DNA of 64,000 bases from Osedax fenrisi (GCA_964019155.1 OZ025239.1:9350274-9414273); one strand, 5' to 3'; positions 47,089 to 58,270 are shown, counted from the stretch's first letter. Numbers and translations are program-made. The notes: generated from the sequence alone by a model not told the origin.

Positions 47089-47721
47089 CCTGCAGACACA
47101 TGTGCGGTTCAGTTGGCTAAGGCGTCAGACACACAAGCAGTAGGACACGGGTTCACTGTTAGACATAAATGGTATAACATTGATTAAAAAATGGTATAAC
47201 CCCGTGGCGTCCTGGTATACCATTTACGGTATAACTAAAAAAAACAAATGTTATACTATATAATTTGTGATCTTATACCATTTAAATTAAGCTAGCTTAT
47301 AGCTATATGGTATAACTAAAAAAAACAAATGTTATACCATATAATATGTGATCTTATACCATTTAACGTAATTGTATGGTATAACTCGTATTTCCATATG
47401 TTATACCATATCATTCATAATGTTATACCCTTATTTTTAACAGTGTTCAAGCCTCGTCCGGACCATTACAATAATTCGTAACATTATATTTATAAGTGAT
47501 ATTATATGATTGCAATCAACACATGTGTATAAATAAATGATAGGATCTCGTTAAAATCATGGATGCCCTAGCATGAGAGCGGCTTCGAAGGGACATTAGA
47601 GCTATATGGTTATAAGTGAAAACTTCATCTAAGTTCCTGTATGGGATGAAAGGACTCCACCAAAATAACAATAACAATACAACAATAACAATAACAATAC
47701 AACAATAACAATAACAATATA
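47089..47721 (+). repeat. tRNA-derived SINE, family 1, copy 4, interrupted
   Basis: The head GTGCGGTTCAGTTGGCTAAG is cut inside its B box at 47154 and resumes at 47445 (GTTCAAGCCTCGTCCGGACC). The body continues with TCGTTAAAATCATGG, GAGAGCGGCTTCGAAGGGAC, TTATAAGTGAAAACTTCATC and a tail of AACAAT units to about 47721. The inserted piece is annotated separately. Confidence 0.8.
47155..47444. mobile_element. 290-bp MITE nested in the SINE, 4-bp duplication
   Basis: Ends ACTGTTAGACATAAATGGTA and (as inverted copy) ACTGTTAAAAATAAGGGTAT are inverted over about 27 bp. GTTC lies on both sides (47151-47154 and 47445-47448), and the host B box needs only one, so GTTC is the target duplication. The interior is built from repeated GGTATAAC / GTTATACC motifs and two copies of TAAAAAAAACAAATGTTATA. 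No ORF. Confidence 0.8.
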
Positions 47722-47769
47722 TATAAACTATTAATAGAATACACCTACCATGGGTATGCATTGCTGCGT

Positions 47770-48005
47770 TCCGAGGTCAGATAGAATAGCGGGAGTTAGC
47801 CACGCCCCTTCGATCTGATTGGTGGTTAGCTGTTCGGCGGGTATTGCTAACGCGATGAACCGAGCCGACACTTTCGTTACGGAGTTCTGAAGGTCACGCG
47901 CGCGCCTTGTTACGTAATTTTAGTTGTACGCATGCGCGATACGTGGTTTGGTGGAGACACCTATGTTACGGCGCCGTGTACCGGAAGTAGAATCGTACGT
48001 TATTG
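47770..48005. promoter_or_regulatory. CpG-island-like promoter with NRF-1, ETS, CCAAT and GC-box motifs
   Basis: In AT-rich DNA this 235-bp island carries CCACGCCCC (about 47800), ATTGG (47818-47822), GGTCACGCGCGCGCC, TTACGTAA, an NRF-1-like TACGCATGCGC (47928-47938) and an ETS-like ACCGGAAGT (47980-47988). The combination is typical of animal housekeeping promoters. The minus-strand exon at 44996-45406 lies 2.4 kb downstream. A minus-strand ATG at 47761 is followed by CATG|GTAGGT, a good donor. Which gene it drives is inference. Confidence 0.45.
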
Positions 48006-48278
48006 TATTCGTTAAATTAGTATTATATACAACAACATTATTATAAATAAATACATTATTATATACAGATTCTGACTAAATATGGATTACATTATCTGTT
48101 ATAGTTACATTAATAAATAGTGCATTGTTAATGCAGTTATATTTAATTGTATCGTATCTAATACATAATTATGTATATAAATATATGTTTAATTTTAATG
48201 ATTAATATTCCAGATGGCACGATGTAAAATCACGTAATATATTTGTATTAAAAGATTAATATTATAAATTATGTAACT

Positions 48279-48281
<3 letters not shown>

Positions 48282-48341
<60 letters not shown>
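48282..48341. repeat. TA microsatellite
   Basis: Uninterrupted TA run of about 60 bp. Confidence 0.9.
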
Positions 48342-48345
<4 letters not shown>

Positions 48346-48630
48346 TGTGTTACAAGACCTAGAAACAATAGATCAGAACTTAACATCGACATTCACGTAG
48401 ATAAAAGTGGATATGTTCATTGTTGTGTATCCGTTCTAAATAGCGTTCTGAATATTTGTACTTAATATCATAACAAATAATACATTATTATTTATTAGCA
48501 AATATACATATATATATAATAACGTGGTCATAATGGTATATGATTTTTATGAGATAAGATATACAATATAAGATAATATATAATATATGATTTTAGATAT
48601 AAGATAACGATAATAAAACAACTATGATAA

Positions 48631-51223
48631 CACTGGTCTGCATTTGAATTTTTTTTTGTTTGTTATCAAGGGTTTCTTAACTGATTGTAAACTACTTTTT
48701 GATACTAATTCAAATATAAAAACCGTTTTTCTCAATCAGCTCTAGTTTTTTTTTATTCAACTTTTAATTTTTTTAACAAATATGAGAAATACTTCAAATA
48801 AATTATCAAGAAAAATATATTTAGGTGATATATATAATTTATTAGGAATATAAAATAACAATAATAAGTATTACTATTAGAGAATATTATTTATATACTA
48901 TATAAATGACTGTTTGATAGCTTTTCTCTTGTGTTTTGCATTAATATCGTCTCTTTTTAAACAACAACTGTAGTCCGAAATCATATTTACATCCCATTTT
49001 CCTTGATATCTATCTTTCATTATAGTAATATCATGGAGAAAGTGCTCTCCTTAAGGAAAATTGTTCTTCGCCAAAATCACAACAACTGCATGGAAAATAA
49101 TCAAGATGGGATCTTAAAAAATGCATCTTAATTGACATTATAGACCCTAGTCTTTCCATACAATCCATTATTTCGTCTACTAAATTTTAATAATCTAAAC
49201 TGCGATGGTTACCCAGGAAATTGTGTATAATAGATTTAAATGCAATCCATGTTCGGAGTGTTAGGATATTAATTGAGTTATTGATGTTATTGTCATGTAT
49301 TAATTCTCTTATTTGTGGACCATTTAATATACATGCTGTGATCTTGGTTTCACTTATTTTTGGGAATTTTCTTCTCAGAAATTGCATGGTAGATCCATTT
49401 CGATCAAGAGCTTTATAAAATATGTCATAATCCCTAGATTAATGTGTAATGAAGGAAGTATTATTCTATTGGGATTAACAAGATAATTCTGTATTATAGT
49501 GTGTGAACCAGGATGTAAATGATCACGCTCTGGCCATATGCGTCTTGAATAATGTTCTCGGTCAGCTCTACTATCCCATTTGCAGAGAAAACATGGATAG
49601 TTGGTATACCCAAATTGTATATCCAAAAGTATGGCGACGGTCTATAAATGTATATATTAAAATAATAAAACATTTTAAATAATTATAATTATAATAAATA
49701 TTATAATATATTACCTTCAAGTCTCCGAAAATCAGCAATTGTGATTATTATAATTTAATGAATTCAAGAATTATAATCATATTATTGTAATTTTCTGACA
49801 TACTAATTGAATAATAGATAGGAATTGAAGAGACTCTATTACCATTGTATAATACAACTGCCTTAAGACTTTTATTTGAGGAATCGATAAATAATCTCCA
49901 GTCTGAATCTGCATACGCATATCCATATCTCCTACCAATCCAATAATATTGTTACAATATACAAGTTCTCCATTTGTAGTAAATACTTCCTAAGCTCAAT
50001 GTCACGACTTCGATATCAAGAGTATGTTGTTTCATTTGATAACATTTGATGATCTGCTAATCTAGACCCAAGTAATTTAGCAGATTCTTGTCTCTTGTTA
50101 ATACATTTAGATCATGTTGATTAAATGGTTCAAGATATATTTTATTTTCATGGTGAATGTATTCCTGTGATAAATCATCATTCATTTCATTTTCATCATC
50201 TGATTCTGATGATGAATCAAGAATATCTGGTGGTATTGGTATCGGAATATCATCATGAGGAACAGGCCGTATATAGCTGGTATATAGGATATATAACACG
50301 TGCTTTATTCTTCATATGTATTCCTACATATAGAATTATATAAATATATATGTAGGTATACCTACATATATATTTATATAATTCTATATGTAGGAATAAT
50401 TCTATATATACATATATGTATTCTATATATTAACCATTAAGATTAACCATGCAAAAATAACAATCCGATACATGATTCTGACCTTTTCTCCATATCATTG
50501 GTATTCCTAAATTTAAAGATTCTAATTTCTTATTTTTCCAACGATGTAAGTTAACAGTACAGGTATTACAACAAATATGCGGTGCATTGGTTTGTTTTGG
50601 TCTCCTAAATACATTCTGAAATAATCCTTGTAGGTTTTTTTTAATAAATGGCGTTATATTTGACTTCTGATTCAACAATGTTACCTTACCACAAATGTAA
50701 CAACTCTTATCCGGATTGTTAATACAAGTTATTCTATTCATGGTAAATGTAGTTTAAAATACGTTATACTTATTTAAAGTTTTATGAAGTAATGATATTA
50801 TTAACTTATTTAAAATAATGATTTTATTATATATATGTAAATGTCATTAAATATCAGAAAATTATTGTAAATTAATATACAATATATTTCTGCATATTTA
50901 ATAATTACATAGGATTTAATACCTATTAATTAACTTATTAAGGGAATACACCTAATCATCTCCCGTACCATTGGTACATTATTTAAATATTACTAACACA
51001 TTTATATAATAAAATAAATAAATATATAGGTATGAACGAATTAAAATACTGTATAAGTTATATGAAATCCTATATTTTCTTTAGGAAATTTCTGATATTT
51101 CCAAAAAATAAAAAGCTGAATAAAAAAAATAAGCAAAACGGTTTTCAGATTTGAATTCAGTGTCAACAAGTAGCTTATAATCAGTTAAGAAACCCTTGAA
51201 AACAAAAATGATGCAGACCAGTG
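48631..51223 (-). mobile_element. 2.6-kb TIR transposon carrying an uncharacterised zinc-finger ORF
   Basis: The ends CACTGGTCTGCAT... are inverted copies. Homology continues for about 150 bp through CAAGGGTTTCTTAACTGATT and AACCGTTTT blocks. TAA flanks both sides (48628-48630 and 51224-51226), a 3-bp target duplication like that of PIF/Harbinger-type elements. The minus strand inside encodes one decayed protein from 50741 to 48898. The element therefore looks like an old, once autonomous transposon. Superfamily not established. Confidence 0.75.
48898..50741 (-). pseudogene. Uncharacterised transposon-borne protein family, frameshifted
   Basis: In order on the minus strand: a Cys/His N-terminus (SCYICGK...; HICCNTCTVNLHRWK; GIPMIWRKGQNHVSDCYFCM); an acidic linker with DSSSESDDENE (50299-50057); NGELVYCNNIIGLVGDM; DSDWRLFIDSS and KSLKAVVLYNGNRVSSIPI (about 49910-49800); CFLCKWDSRADREHYSRR and LPSLHINLGIMTYFIKLL (49626-49375); FPKISETKITACILNGPQIR and FLGNHRS (49387-49187). 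MHFLRSHLDYF and a final RYQGKW-like block stop at 48898. From memory this is a family common in cnidarians, arthropods and fish and usually left unnamed. Its place between TIRs suggests a transposase. Frameshifts and stops make this copy inactive. Confidence 0.75.
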
Positions 51224-51737
51224 TAATCTCTGGAGTCGTAGCCACATATGGTGTAGGGTTACGCGGTAGTAGAACTCGTGACGGGTATACTACCTATGGG
51301 AGCTTGACCATAGTATAGTATAACGGTGTATACAGCCAGCTATCTGTATTCATACTTGAACATAGTATACGATCTAGTACAGTGTATACTATACACACAC
51401 ATTATCAACGTCACTTTAAGATTATATGAGATCTATATTATTGTATCTCTTAAACTAGAAATCAATAATATTTGGGAGACGTTGAAGCTTTGAAGGATAT
51501 GTGACAACAATTCGTATAGATATATCTAACATATAATAACAATACACTATATTATTTACTATATGTATTAGTTTTTAGTATACTTCAATGTCATATATAA
51601 TGATCATAACGGTTATAATAATGAGGGTGAGCCCTGAGTTATGAGTACGTGTGTAAATATAAACATGTTCAGAGGTTTACCTGATAATACCACACACGTA
51701 GGTAAGGTGCGCACACACACATAGGTATGGTACGCAC

Positions 51738-53025
51738 TAGTGATGTAAAGGATGCTCAAATCTAAAGCATCGATGCAGTCTCAGTCTCGGTTACCTAAAG
51801 CATTGATGCAGTCTCAGTCTCAGTTACCTAAAGCATCGATGTAGTCTCAGTTTCAATACCTAAAGCATCGATGCAGTCTCAGTTTCAATACCTAAAGCAT
51901 CGATGCAGTCTCAGTCTCAGTTACCTAAAGCATCGATGTAGTCTCAGTTTCAATACCTAAAGCATCGATGCAGTCTCAGTTTCAATACCTAAAGCATCGA
52001 TGCAGTCTCAGTCTCAATACCTAAAGCATCGATGTAGTCTCAATGTCAAAAGCATCGTTAAAGACTCAGAATGGGTTACCTAAACCGTCGATGCAATCTC
52101 AGACTCTATAAAATACATTGATATTAACTAATGCTTATTAAAGGCATAATTTAAGTGTTAGTCTCAGTTTTCATAAGATCAGTATAGTTTCAGTGTCAGT
52201 TACCAAAATCATTGTTTATAAAACGAAAATAATCTCATCATAATGCATAATGAATAATACACAATACAATGAATACACAATACAAACTATCAGATAAGAA
52301 ATAGAATCTCGGAGTGTCAATTGATAAGATTCTTAATATGTTCATTAACGCAACAGTCAAATCAGCCAACTATAAATTGCATAATATTATAATTATAAGA
52401 AAACAATATCTATTAATACATGTAAATTGCCTATTCAAAGCACATCAGTTATATCTATATTGTACTATTGTAATATACTTTTAATTAATTTACCTGTTTA
52501 TCAGTATTATATAAATTACCACTAATATCAATAGACGATATAATCAGTATAACTGAACTGATGCTATAATAATACCTACTACTACATTGGCTATAGCCAT
52601 AGTATACTACCAATTAATAAATATATATATATATATAAGATATATTTTCCATTGTAAATAAAACTATATTATATTGATTATAGATTGAGAAAACGGTTAT
52701 ATTTTGTAATTTTTAAAATATTTTTAAAATATGATTGAGACAGGATGAGTATGTTATAAACAAAATAGCCATCTATCGATACATATAATTAATAATATGT
52801 CACATAATATTGGACAAATTGATAAAAATATGGATAAATATATAAAAATTATGTTTAAAATGTAACTTCAAGAAAGCATCATTTCGGCTCGATTATGTTT
52901 TGTAAGAGTCTCATCTCGGATCGGGCTCATTTGACTAGAGTCTCAGCTCTGCTCGGGCTCGTTTTTTTTACCGAAAATAAAAGTCTCGGCTCGGCATCAA
53001 AATATCAGCATCATTTACATCACTA
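51738..53025. mobile_element. hAT-like non-autonomous element with internal minisatellite
   Basis: Ends TAGTGATGTAAAGGATGCT and AGCATCATTTACATCACTA are inverted copies with one mismatch. TAGTGATG is a common hAT tip. Flanking 8-mers (GTACGCAC and GTTCACGC) agree at only five positions, so the duplication is uncertain. The right part holds CTCGGCTCGG, GGCTCGATTATG and CTCGGGCTCG. No transposase. Confidence 0.6.
51751..52090. repeat. 32-33 bp minisatellite inside the hAT-like element
   Basis: About ten copies with core AAAGCATCGATGCAGTCTCA followed by GTYTCAATACCT or GTCTCAGTTACCT. More degenerate copies continue to about 52210. Confidence 0.85.
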
Positions 53026-53687
53026 GTTCACGCACAAATAGATAATGTGCGCACACACATGAATTACATACATATCACAACATTATAAATGTTAATATCA
53101 AGTATGTTTATAATATAATCTATAATATATACATATATATTTATAGAAATAAGTTACAACTGAATCAGTGAATATTATTCACCGACTACAAATATCATTT
53201 ATTATCAGTTTAGTTTCAGTTTATCATTAGAGTATTATAGATTTATTAATTTCATATATTCCTAAGATTTATTATTATATAATTTTATTTGTATAAATTA
53301 GCAAATATGTATTATATAATACTACATAAATACACACACCAGACATAGACATATAATGTATACAATAAATACATAAATCGACACCCATAATTGTGAATAT
53401 GTCGTAGTTGCTACATCACCTATAGTAGCGTGTGTAATGTTAGCTATTTGTCGGTCGGTTTCCGTGGTTAGTTTTACTTGAAATATTGTATACAATGAAT
53501 ATATTCATTATATTTGATATACTATTAAATGATCACGAATCGCAATACAATATATATGGATTGTGAATATTAATAATAACTTGATATAAGTACATATTAT
53601 CAAGGGATTGATATAGGTAAAGTAAGTAATCTATAAGAAAATACTTGATATGTGTATGTATTCAGTATTTACGATATTGATAGGCAT

Positions 53688-54658
53688 TAGTGATCTAAAA
53701 CGAGCCGGACCGGGTTAGTGAACGGATCGAACGAGTCGAGCCGGTCACATGGCTCGATCGAGTTTATTATCTTTGGAATTAAAAAAAAAATTAATTTAAA
53801 AATTGTTTTAAATTAATTAAAAAAATTAAAATTAATTTTATTTAAATTTAAAAAATTTTTAATATATTTTATCAAATGGATGCATCACATATTATTAATG
53901 AAGAGGGTAATTAAAAAATCGCTTATATGTATAACTTGTTTACATAGTAAGCAATGCAATTTCGTTTTATAATAATATATTAGTTAAATAGTCTATACAA
54001 ATTACTTTTGAACTAAATATTTTAAATTAAAATGTAATGGACGATATTATAATATTGTAATTAAAAAAATATCTTATTTAATTTTAAAATACAATTGATT
54101 ACAATTGATATTATTGTAAATAAAAATCTAGAGTCACACTCATGTTCGACAATCTAATCATATAAACTATAGTTTATAGCTATAGCTAGTTTGAAAATCA
54201 TGTATGATATGACAATCTACTTTTTCAATCAATTTTTATAATCGAATTCGACAAATCGAATCGATTATAAAAATCTAGTTTGCAATCAAGTATGAAAATC
54301 TAATCAGATAAACAAATTCGACAGTCAAGTACACTAATTTAATTCAATAGGAAAGAAACAAACTCTAATCTAATATGACAATCAGGTATACAAATATAAT
54401 CTAATTTTGCAATCAAGTACGACAAATCGAATCAAGTATAAAAATATGGTTCTAAGTCAATTTCAGAAATATAATCCTATAAACAAGTTTGACAATCGGT
54501 TTGATTAATAAAATTTGAATATATTGGCTTATACATATTTTAATGTTTTTAGAATCGACATTTGATGATGTTTCAGATGTTTCAGTTGTTTCGAAGCAGG
54601 ACATTGTGGCTCATATATATATATATATATATACCTATAGGTGAACTATAGATCACTA
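53688..54658. mobile_element. Second hAT-like non-autonomous element
   Basis: It starts TAGTGATCTAAAACGAGCCG and ends TATAGATCACTA, giving inverted tips of about 10 bp. Flanks ATAGGCAT (53680-53687) and CTAGGTAT (54659-54666) match at six of eight positions, as for an aged 8-bp hAT duplication. The left end has CGAGTCGAGCCGG repeats; the interior is AT-rich with repeated ACAATC / CGACAAATCGA pieces. No ORF. Confidence 0.45.
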
Positions 54659-55134
54659 CTAGGTATGTATCGGAGTTCAGAAAGTATCTGTTGATAAGGT
54701 AGGGAACATAATGAATATGTGTTAAATCGAATAGAAATGCATATATATATATGGACATACATAGGCATTTCTAGTATTCTATTGATCCTATGCTATGGCA
54801 TAGCATAGCATTTGTTACATCTCCTGTTTGACAACTTGCACTGTCAGATACTATATATTGATTCAACGGCTCGTATAATCAAATGTTTTATTTTTATTTT
54901 ACTTCTCAGTTTATTTCTTGTTTTTTTGTATCGTGTCGTTTTGTATTACTATTATCATATTTATATATTTTGTTTATATGTTATATAATTATATGTTTAT
55001 ATATAATTATAACTTTCTTTATATAGGTATACCTATAACCAGTAATGCAATAAACTTTTAATATATCTATCTATCTATAGGTTATTCCGATATTTAAATG
55101 TATAATTAATATGTGAATTATAAGTTCCAACTGC

Positions 55135-55440
55135 CTGTGCGACTCAGTTAGTCTTGACCCAAGGCGTCAGACACACACGCAGTAGGTCCAGGGTTCAATT
55201 CCGAACCAATAACATATACGTTATATAACTAATAACCTATAGATTTTAAAATAATATGTATATGTGTGATCTTATATAACATGAGTATCGTATTTCATTA
55301 AAAGCACGGGTGTCTTAACACGGTAGCGGTTTCGAACGGACGTTAGTATAATAGACATCGTTAGAACCATATAGTTATAAATGAAAACTTAATCTAAGTT
55401 CCTGGATGGTATAAAAGGACTCCACCGAAATAAAATAATT
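55135..55440 (+). repeat. tRNA-derived SINE, family 1, copy 5
   Basis: Head GTGCGACTCAGTTAGTC with an insertion of a few bases, then AAGGCGTCAGACACACACG and B box GGGTTCAATTCC. The body has TTCATTAAAAGCACGGG, GGTTTCGAACGGAC and GGACTCCACCGAAATAAAAT. Confidence 0.8.
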
Positions 55441-55444
55441 TTAA

Positions 55445-55480
<36 letters not shown>

Positions 55481-56058
55481 GATAACTCATCATATATCTC
55501 ACGATATTATAATGAGTGCGTATCTTTATAAGGGAAACTGTATTCGATGTCCTATTCGATGTCCTATTCTATGTTTATATAACTTGCTATGTATTCTGTA
55601 CATGACAACAATCGTTAATTAGCCGATGTACATGTTATACACACGATTTCACTATTGGCTTAATTTCGAATAGATATTACATATATTATATAACATTCAA
55701 CCATCAAACCATCGTTGGTATTGTTTAGTATGTAAGTTATTTATAAGTTAGCTATCTAAGTTTAAAGTTTAATTACATATACAGGTGATACGTAGTTCTA
55801 TAACAAATATGCGGTCTATTTGATAAACTCTATTATTTATTGTAGTAATTGTAACATACGATGGGGTAAGGTCATTTAATTGTATACAATTCTATATATA
55901 GCGTGCAATATACAATAGGTTTATATTTATTCGAAATATCATTATATATCAACACATATATACGTAGCTAGCTTCATGAGTTATTATAACGTATGAGATT
56001 TATGATGCTAGCGAAGTTAACTAAAAAATATTTTAAAATTACAAATAAATAAACTAAC

Positions 56059-56152
56059 TTCATTTTGAAAATAGAGGTCATACGATTCTATGAGATCTTC
56101 GCGAATAACTTTCTCGATTCTGGTAAGGCGATGTTTCAACATGACCTTGAAC
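56059..56152 (-). CDS. Candidate coding exon, function unknown
   Basis: On the minus strand, acceptor ACACGTCAG is followed by one base and 31 open codons (FKVMLKHRLTRIEKVIREDL, IESYDLYFQNE) and a GTTAGT donor. The charged, helical composition and balanced codons stand out from the flanks. It begins with one leftover base and ends in phase 0. That fits the two leftover bases at the end of 57816-58016 and the phase-0 start of 44996-45406. No family recognised. Confidence 0.45.
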
Positions 56153-56177
56153 CTGACGTGTGCACATGTTATTCATA

Positions 56178-56230
<53 letters not shown>

Positions 56231-56260
56231 TTACTTATAGGTATAATTTAGTTTAATATA

Positions 56261-56301
<41 letters not shown>

Positions 56302-56451
56302 CAACTTTTAAGAATTACGTTTAAAAACATATATGATTAATAACTAATTATAGGACCTACCCACGCCATGGGGTATATCGTATAAGGGCACTATAATGGG
56401 GTATACGGTAGTTATAAGTTATAACCTAAATATGAATTGGTTCATTCATTT

Positions 56452-56604
56452 ATTAAATTTGTATTCTAACATATATTATTGAATATTTAACTATTGAGTT
56501 ATACTCTTCTAAATACTATTTTTAAATATTATTAAATTTGTATTCTAACATATATTATTGAATATTTAACTATTGAGTTATACTCTTCTAAATACTATTT
56601 TTAA
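56452..56604. repeat. Recent 79-bp tandem duplication
   Basis: Two essentially identical copies of a 79-bp segment starting ATTAAATTTGTATTCTAACA, the second from 56531. Near identity in such AT-rich DNA points to a recent event. Confidence 0.85.
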
Positions 56605-57394
56605 CTTGTTGCATGTTTAATGCATCCTAAACGTAATATATAAATGACTAACATATACTATAATATATGTAAATACGTGTAGCAGATAAAAACAAACCTA
56701 CTATTAACGTATTATTTACCTATTATAAAATTAATTTATCGAAATAAAAATATGTTCATTATTCTTAAACCTAAATAAATAATAAAAACTAGTAATGACT
56801 TCAACGAAATAGTCACCACACAAAATTACACTACATTAATTAATATAGTACGATATAGTATGCTACTGAGGTAACATACGCTATACACGGTTCATCCTAT
56901 ATTCGTGTGAATGTTAATTGTAAAAATATAATATTAAAAAAAATAAATGTTAAAATTGTTGATTATAATCCGTATTTTCTTTTAACCATTCCTTATTTAT
57001 TCTAAACCTCTTATTTTGGTACGTTAGTTATTTTTAATATGCACACGTATTATCTCATACATTGCACAATTGTATTACATTACATTGATGAGAGGTTTCA
57101 TAATACATTATACATACATTTGTTGTTATTTGTACACCGGAAGTCGTATTATGTTGTGTTACTTCGTTTAGAAACTAATCACTAAAGTATAAAATGGTAG
57201 TTTCATAAAAGCTTCATTAATGATTGTATGATTATGGAGGATATGTATAAATATGACAATATCAACACATCTTATAATGATAAGTGGTCTCGTTGTATTC
57301 ACCCAGTGTTCACTAGGGGTATAATAAGGGGTATACCCCTTAGTGGGCACTTTAGTGTATTCTTTAAACATGTTAAGAATATATTATAACTGTA

Positions 57395-57498
57395 CCCAGC
57401 AAACAGTAAGAGCAGCATAATAGCAGCATAACAGCATATGCTAGAGCCTCAAATGTTTACATTGTGCTGCTATTATGCTGCTCTTACTGTTTGCTGGG
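57395..57498. mobile_element. 104-bp MITE with CCCAGCAAACAG ends, TA duplication
   Basis: 34-bp perfect inverted ends (CCCAGCAAACAGTAAGAGCA... and ...TGCTCTTACTGTTTGCTGGG) flanked by TA on both sides (57393-57394, 57499-57500). TA targeting fits Tc1/mariner-driven MITEs. Same family as 38037-38251. An isolated end (GTTTGCTGGGCA) is at about 30635. Confidence 0.8.
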
Positions 57499-57734
57499 TA
57501 GCTATAAATAAATGGTTACACCGATTGGAAGATAACAATTTCACTTCCGGCTAATACTATAGATAATCTAAACATAGTATATATGATTCGAGGCGATATA
57601 TTCAATTATATATGGGGTAATCACACATCACACGTAGATATAGGGTAAACAGGGTATCCTTAGTATAAACTAAACATAGCTTCTGGGTATCCCTACGATT
57701 ATTATAGCCAATATTCGGTAAATAAATGCATTCA

Positions 57735-57793
<59 letters not shown>

Positions 57794-57815
57794 GAATGTG
57801 CGGGAGTGCACAAAC

Positions 57816-58016
57816 CTATTGTTAACGCGTAGAGAACTGTTGACCAGGGCAGTGGGCACGGACTGCATTCCGGCCACCGGATGTACGAAGCCGTGGTCAA
57901 GAACCGCGACCACGTGTCTAGCCATCGAGACCGTGATGTCGAGGTCGAAGTGGAGCGTTGACCTTAGCATATGCACAGCCTCCGAGCTCAACAGATGCGC
58001 TAGGACATCGCTCAAC
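57816..58016 (-). CDS. Candidate coding exon, function unknown
   Basis: On the minus strand, acceptor CCGATGACAG is followed by one base, 66 open codons and two bases, then donor GTTTGT. The GC content is far above the surroundings. It contains LSDVLAHLLSSEAVHMLRST, LHFDLDITVSMARHVVAVLD and HGFVHPVAGMQSVPTALVNS. The GMQSVPxALV pattern faintly recalls a block in FAD-dependent amine oxidoreductases, but no nucleotide-binding motif is present, so I do not assign it. The plus-strand frame over the same bases is longer but hydrophobic and repeat-derived at its end. A CAC/CAT-rich tract lies just upstream of the acceptor. Confidence 0.5.
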
Positions 58017-58199
58017 CTGTCATCGGAGATGTTTGTGATGGTTGTGTTGTTGGTGATGGTGGTGTATGTGGTGATGGTGATGTTTGTGATGGTTGCGGGA
58101 CTGGTGAGACTCAGTAGCTTTTGAGCAATGACTAAACTTATTCGCTATCATATAGCTTTGTTTGTATAGCTGTTTGATATTACTATATATATTTATATC

Positions 58200-58270
58200 T
58201 ATATCATCAGACAAGCTTGTACTAGTACTCTAGATTCTAGAGTACTAGTACAAGCTTGTCTGATGATATA
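58200..58270. repeat. 71-bp perfect palindrome
   Basis: Two 35-bp arms meet at a single T (58235): ATCATCAGACAAGCTTGTAC and TAGTACTCTAGA, mirrored as TCTAGAGTACTA and GTACAAGCTTGTCTGATGAT. No mismatch within the arms. A TA run follows. Confidence 0.85.

Noticed and set aside
50125..50343. Plus-strand frame of 72 codons
   Set aside because: Antisense to the acidic linker of the transposon protein.
57726..58124. Plus-strand 132-codon frame over the 57.8-58.0 kb exon
   Set aside because: It starts in TA repeats and ends in a Val/Met run from a GTGATG repeat. The minus-strand reading has proper splice borders and matching phase.
58020..58214. His-rich minus-strand frame
   Set aside because: A CAC/CAT/AAC simple repeat just upstream of an acceptor; most likely intron sequence.
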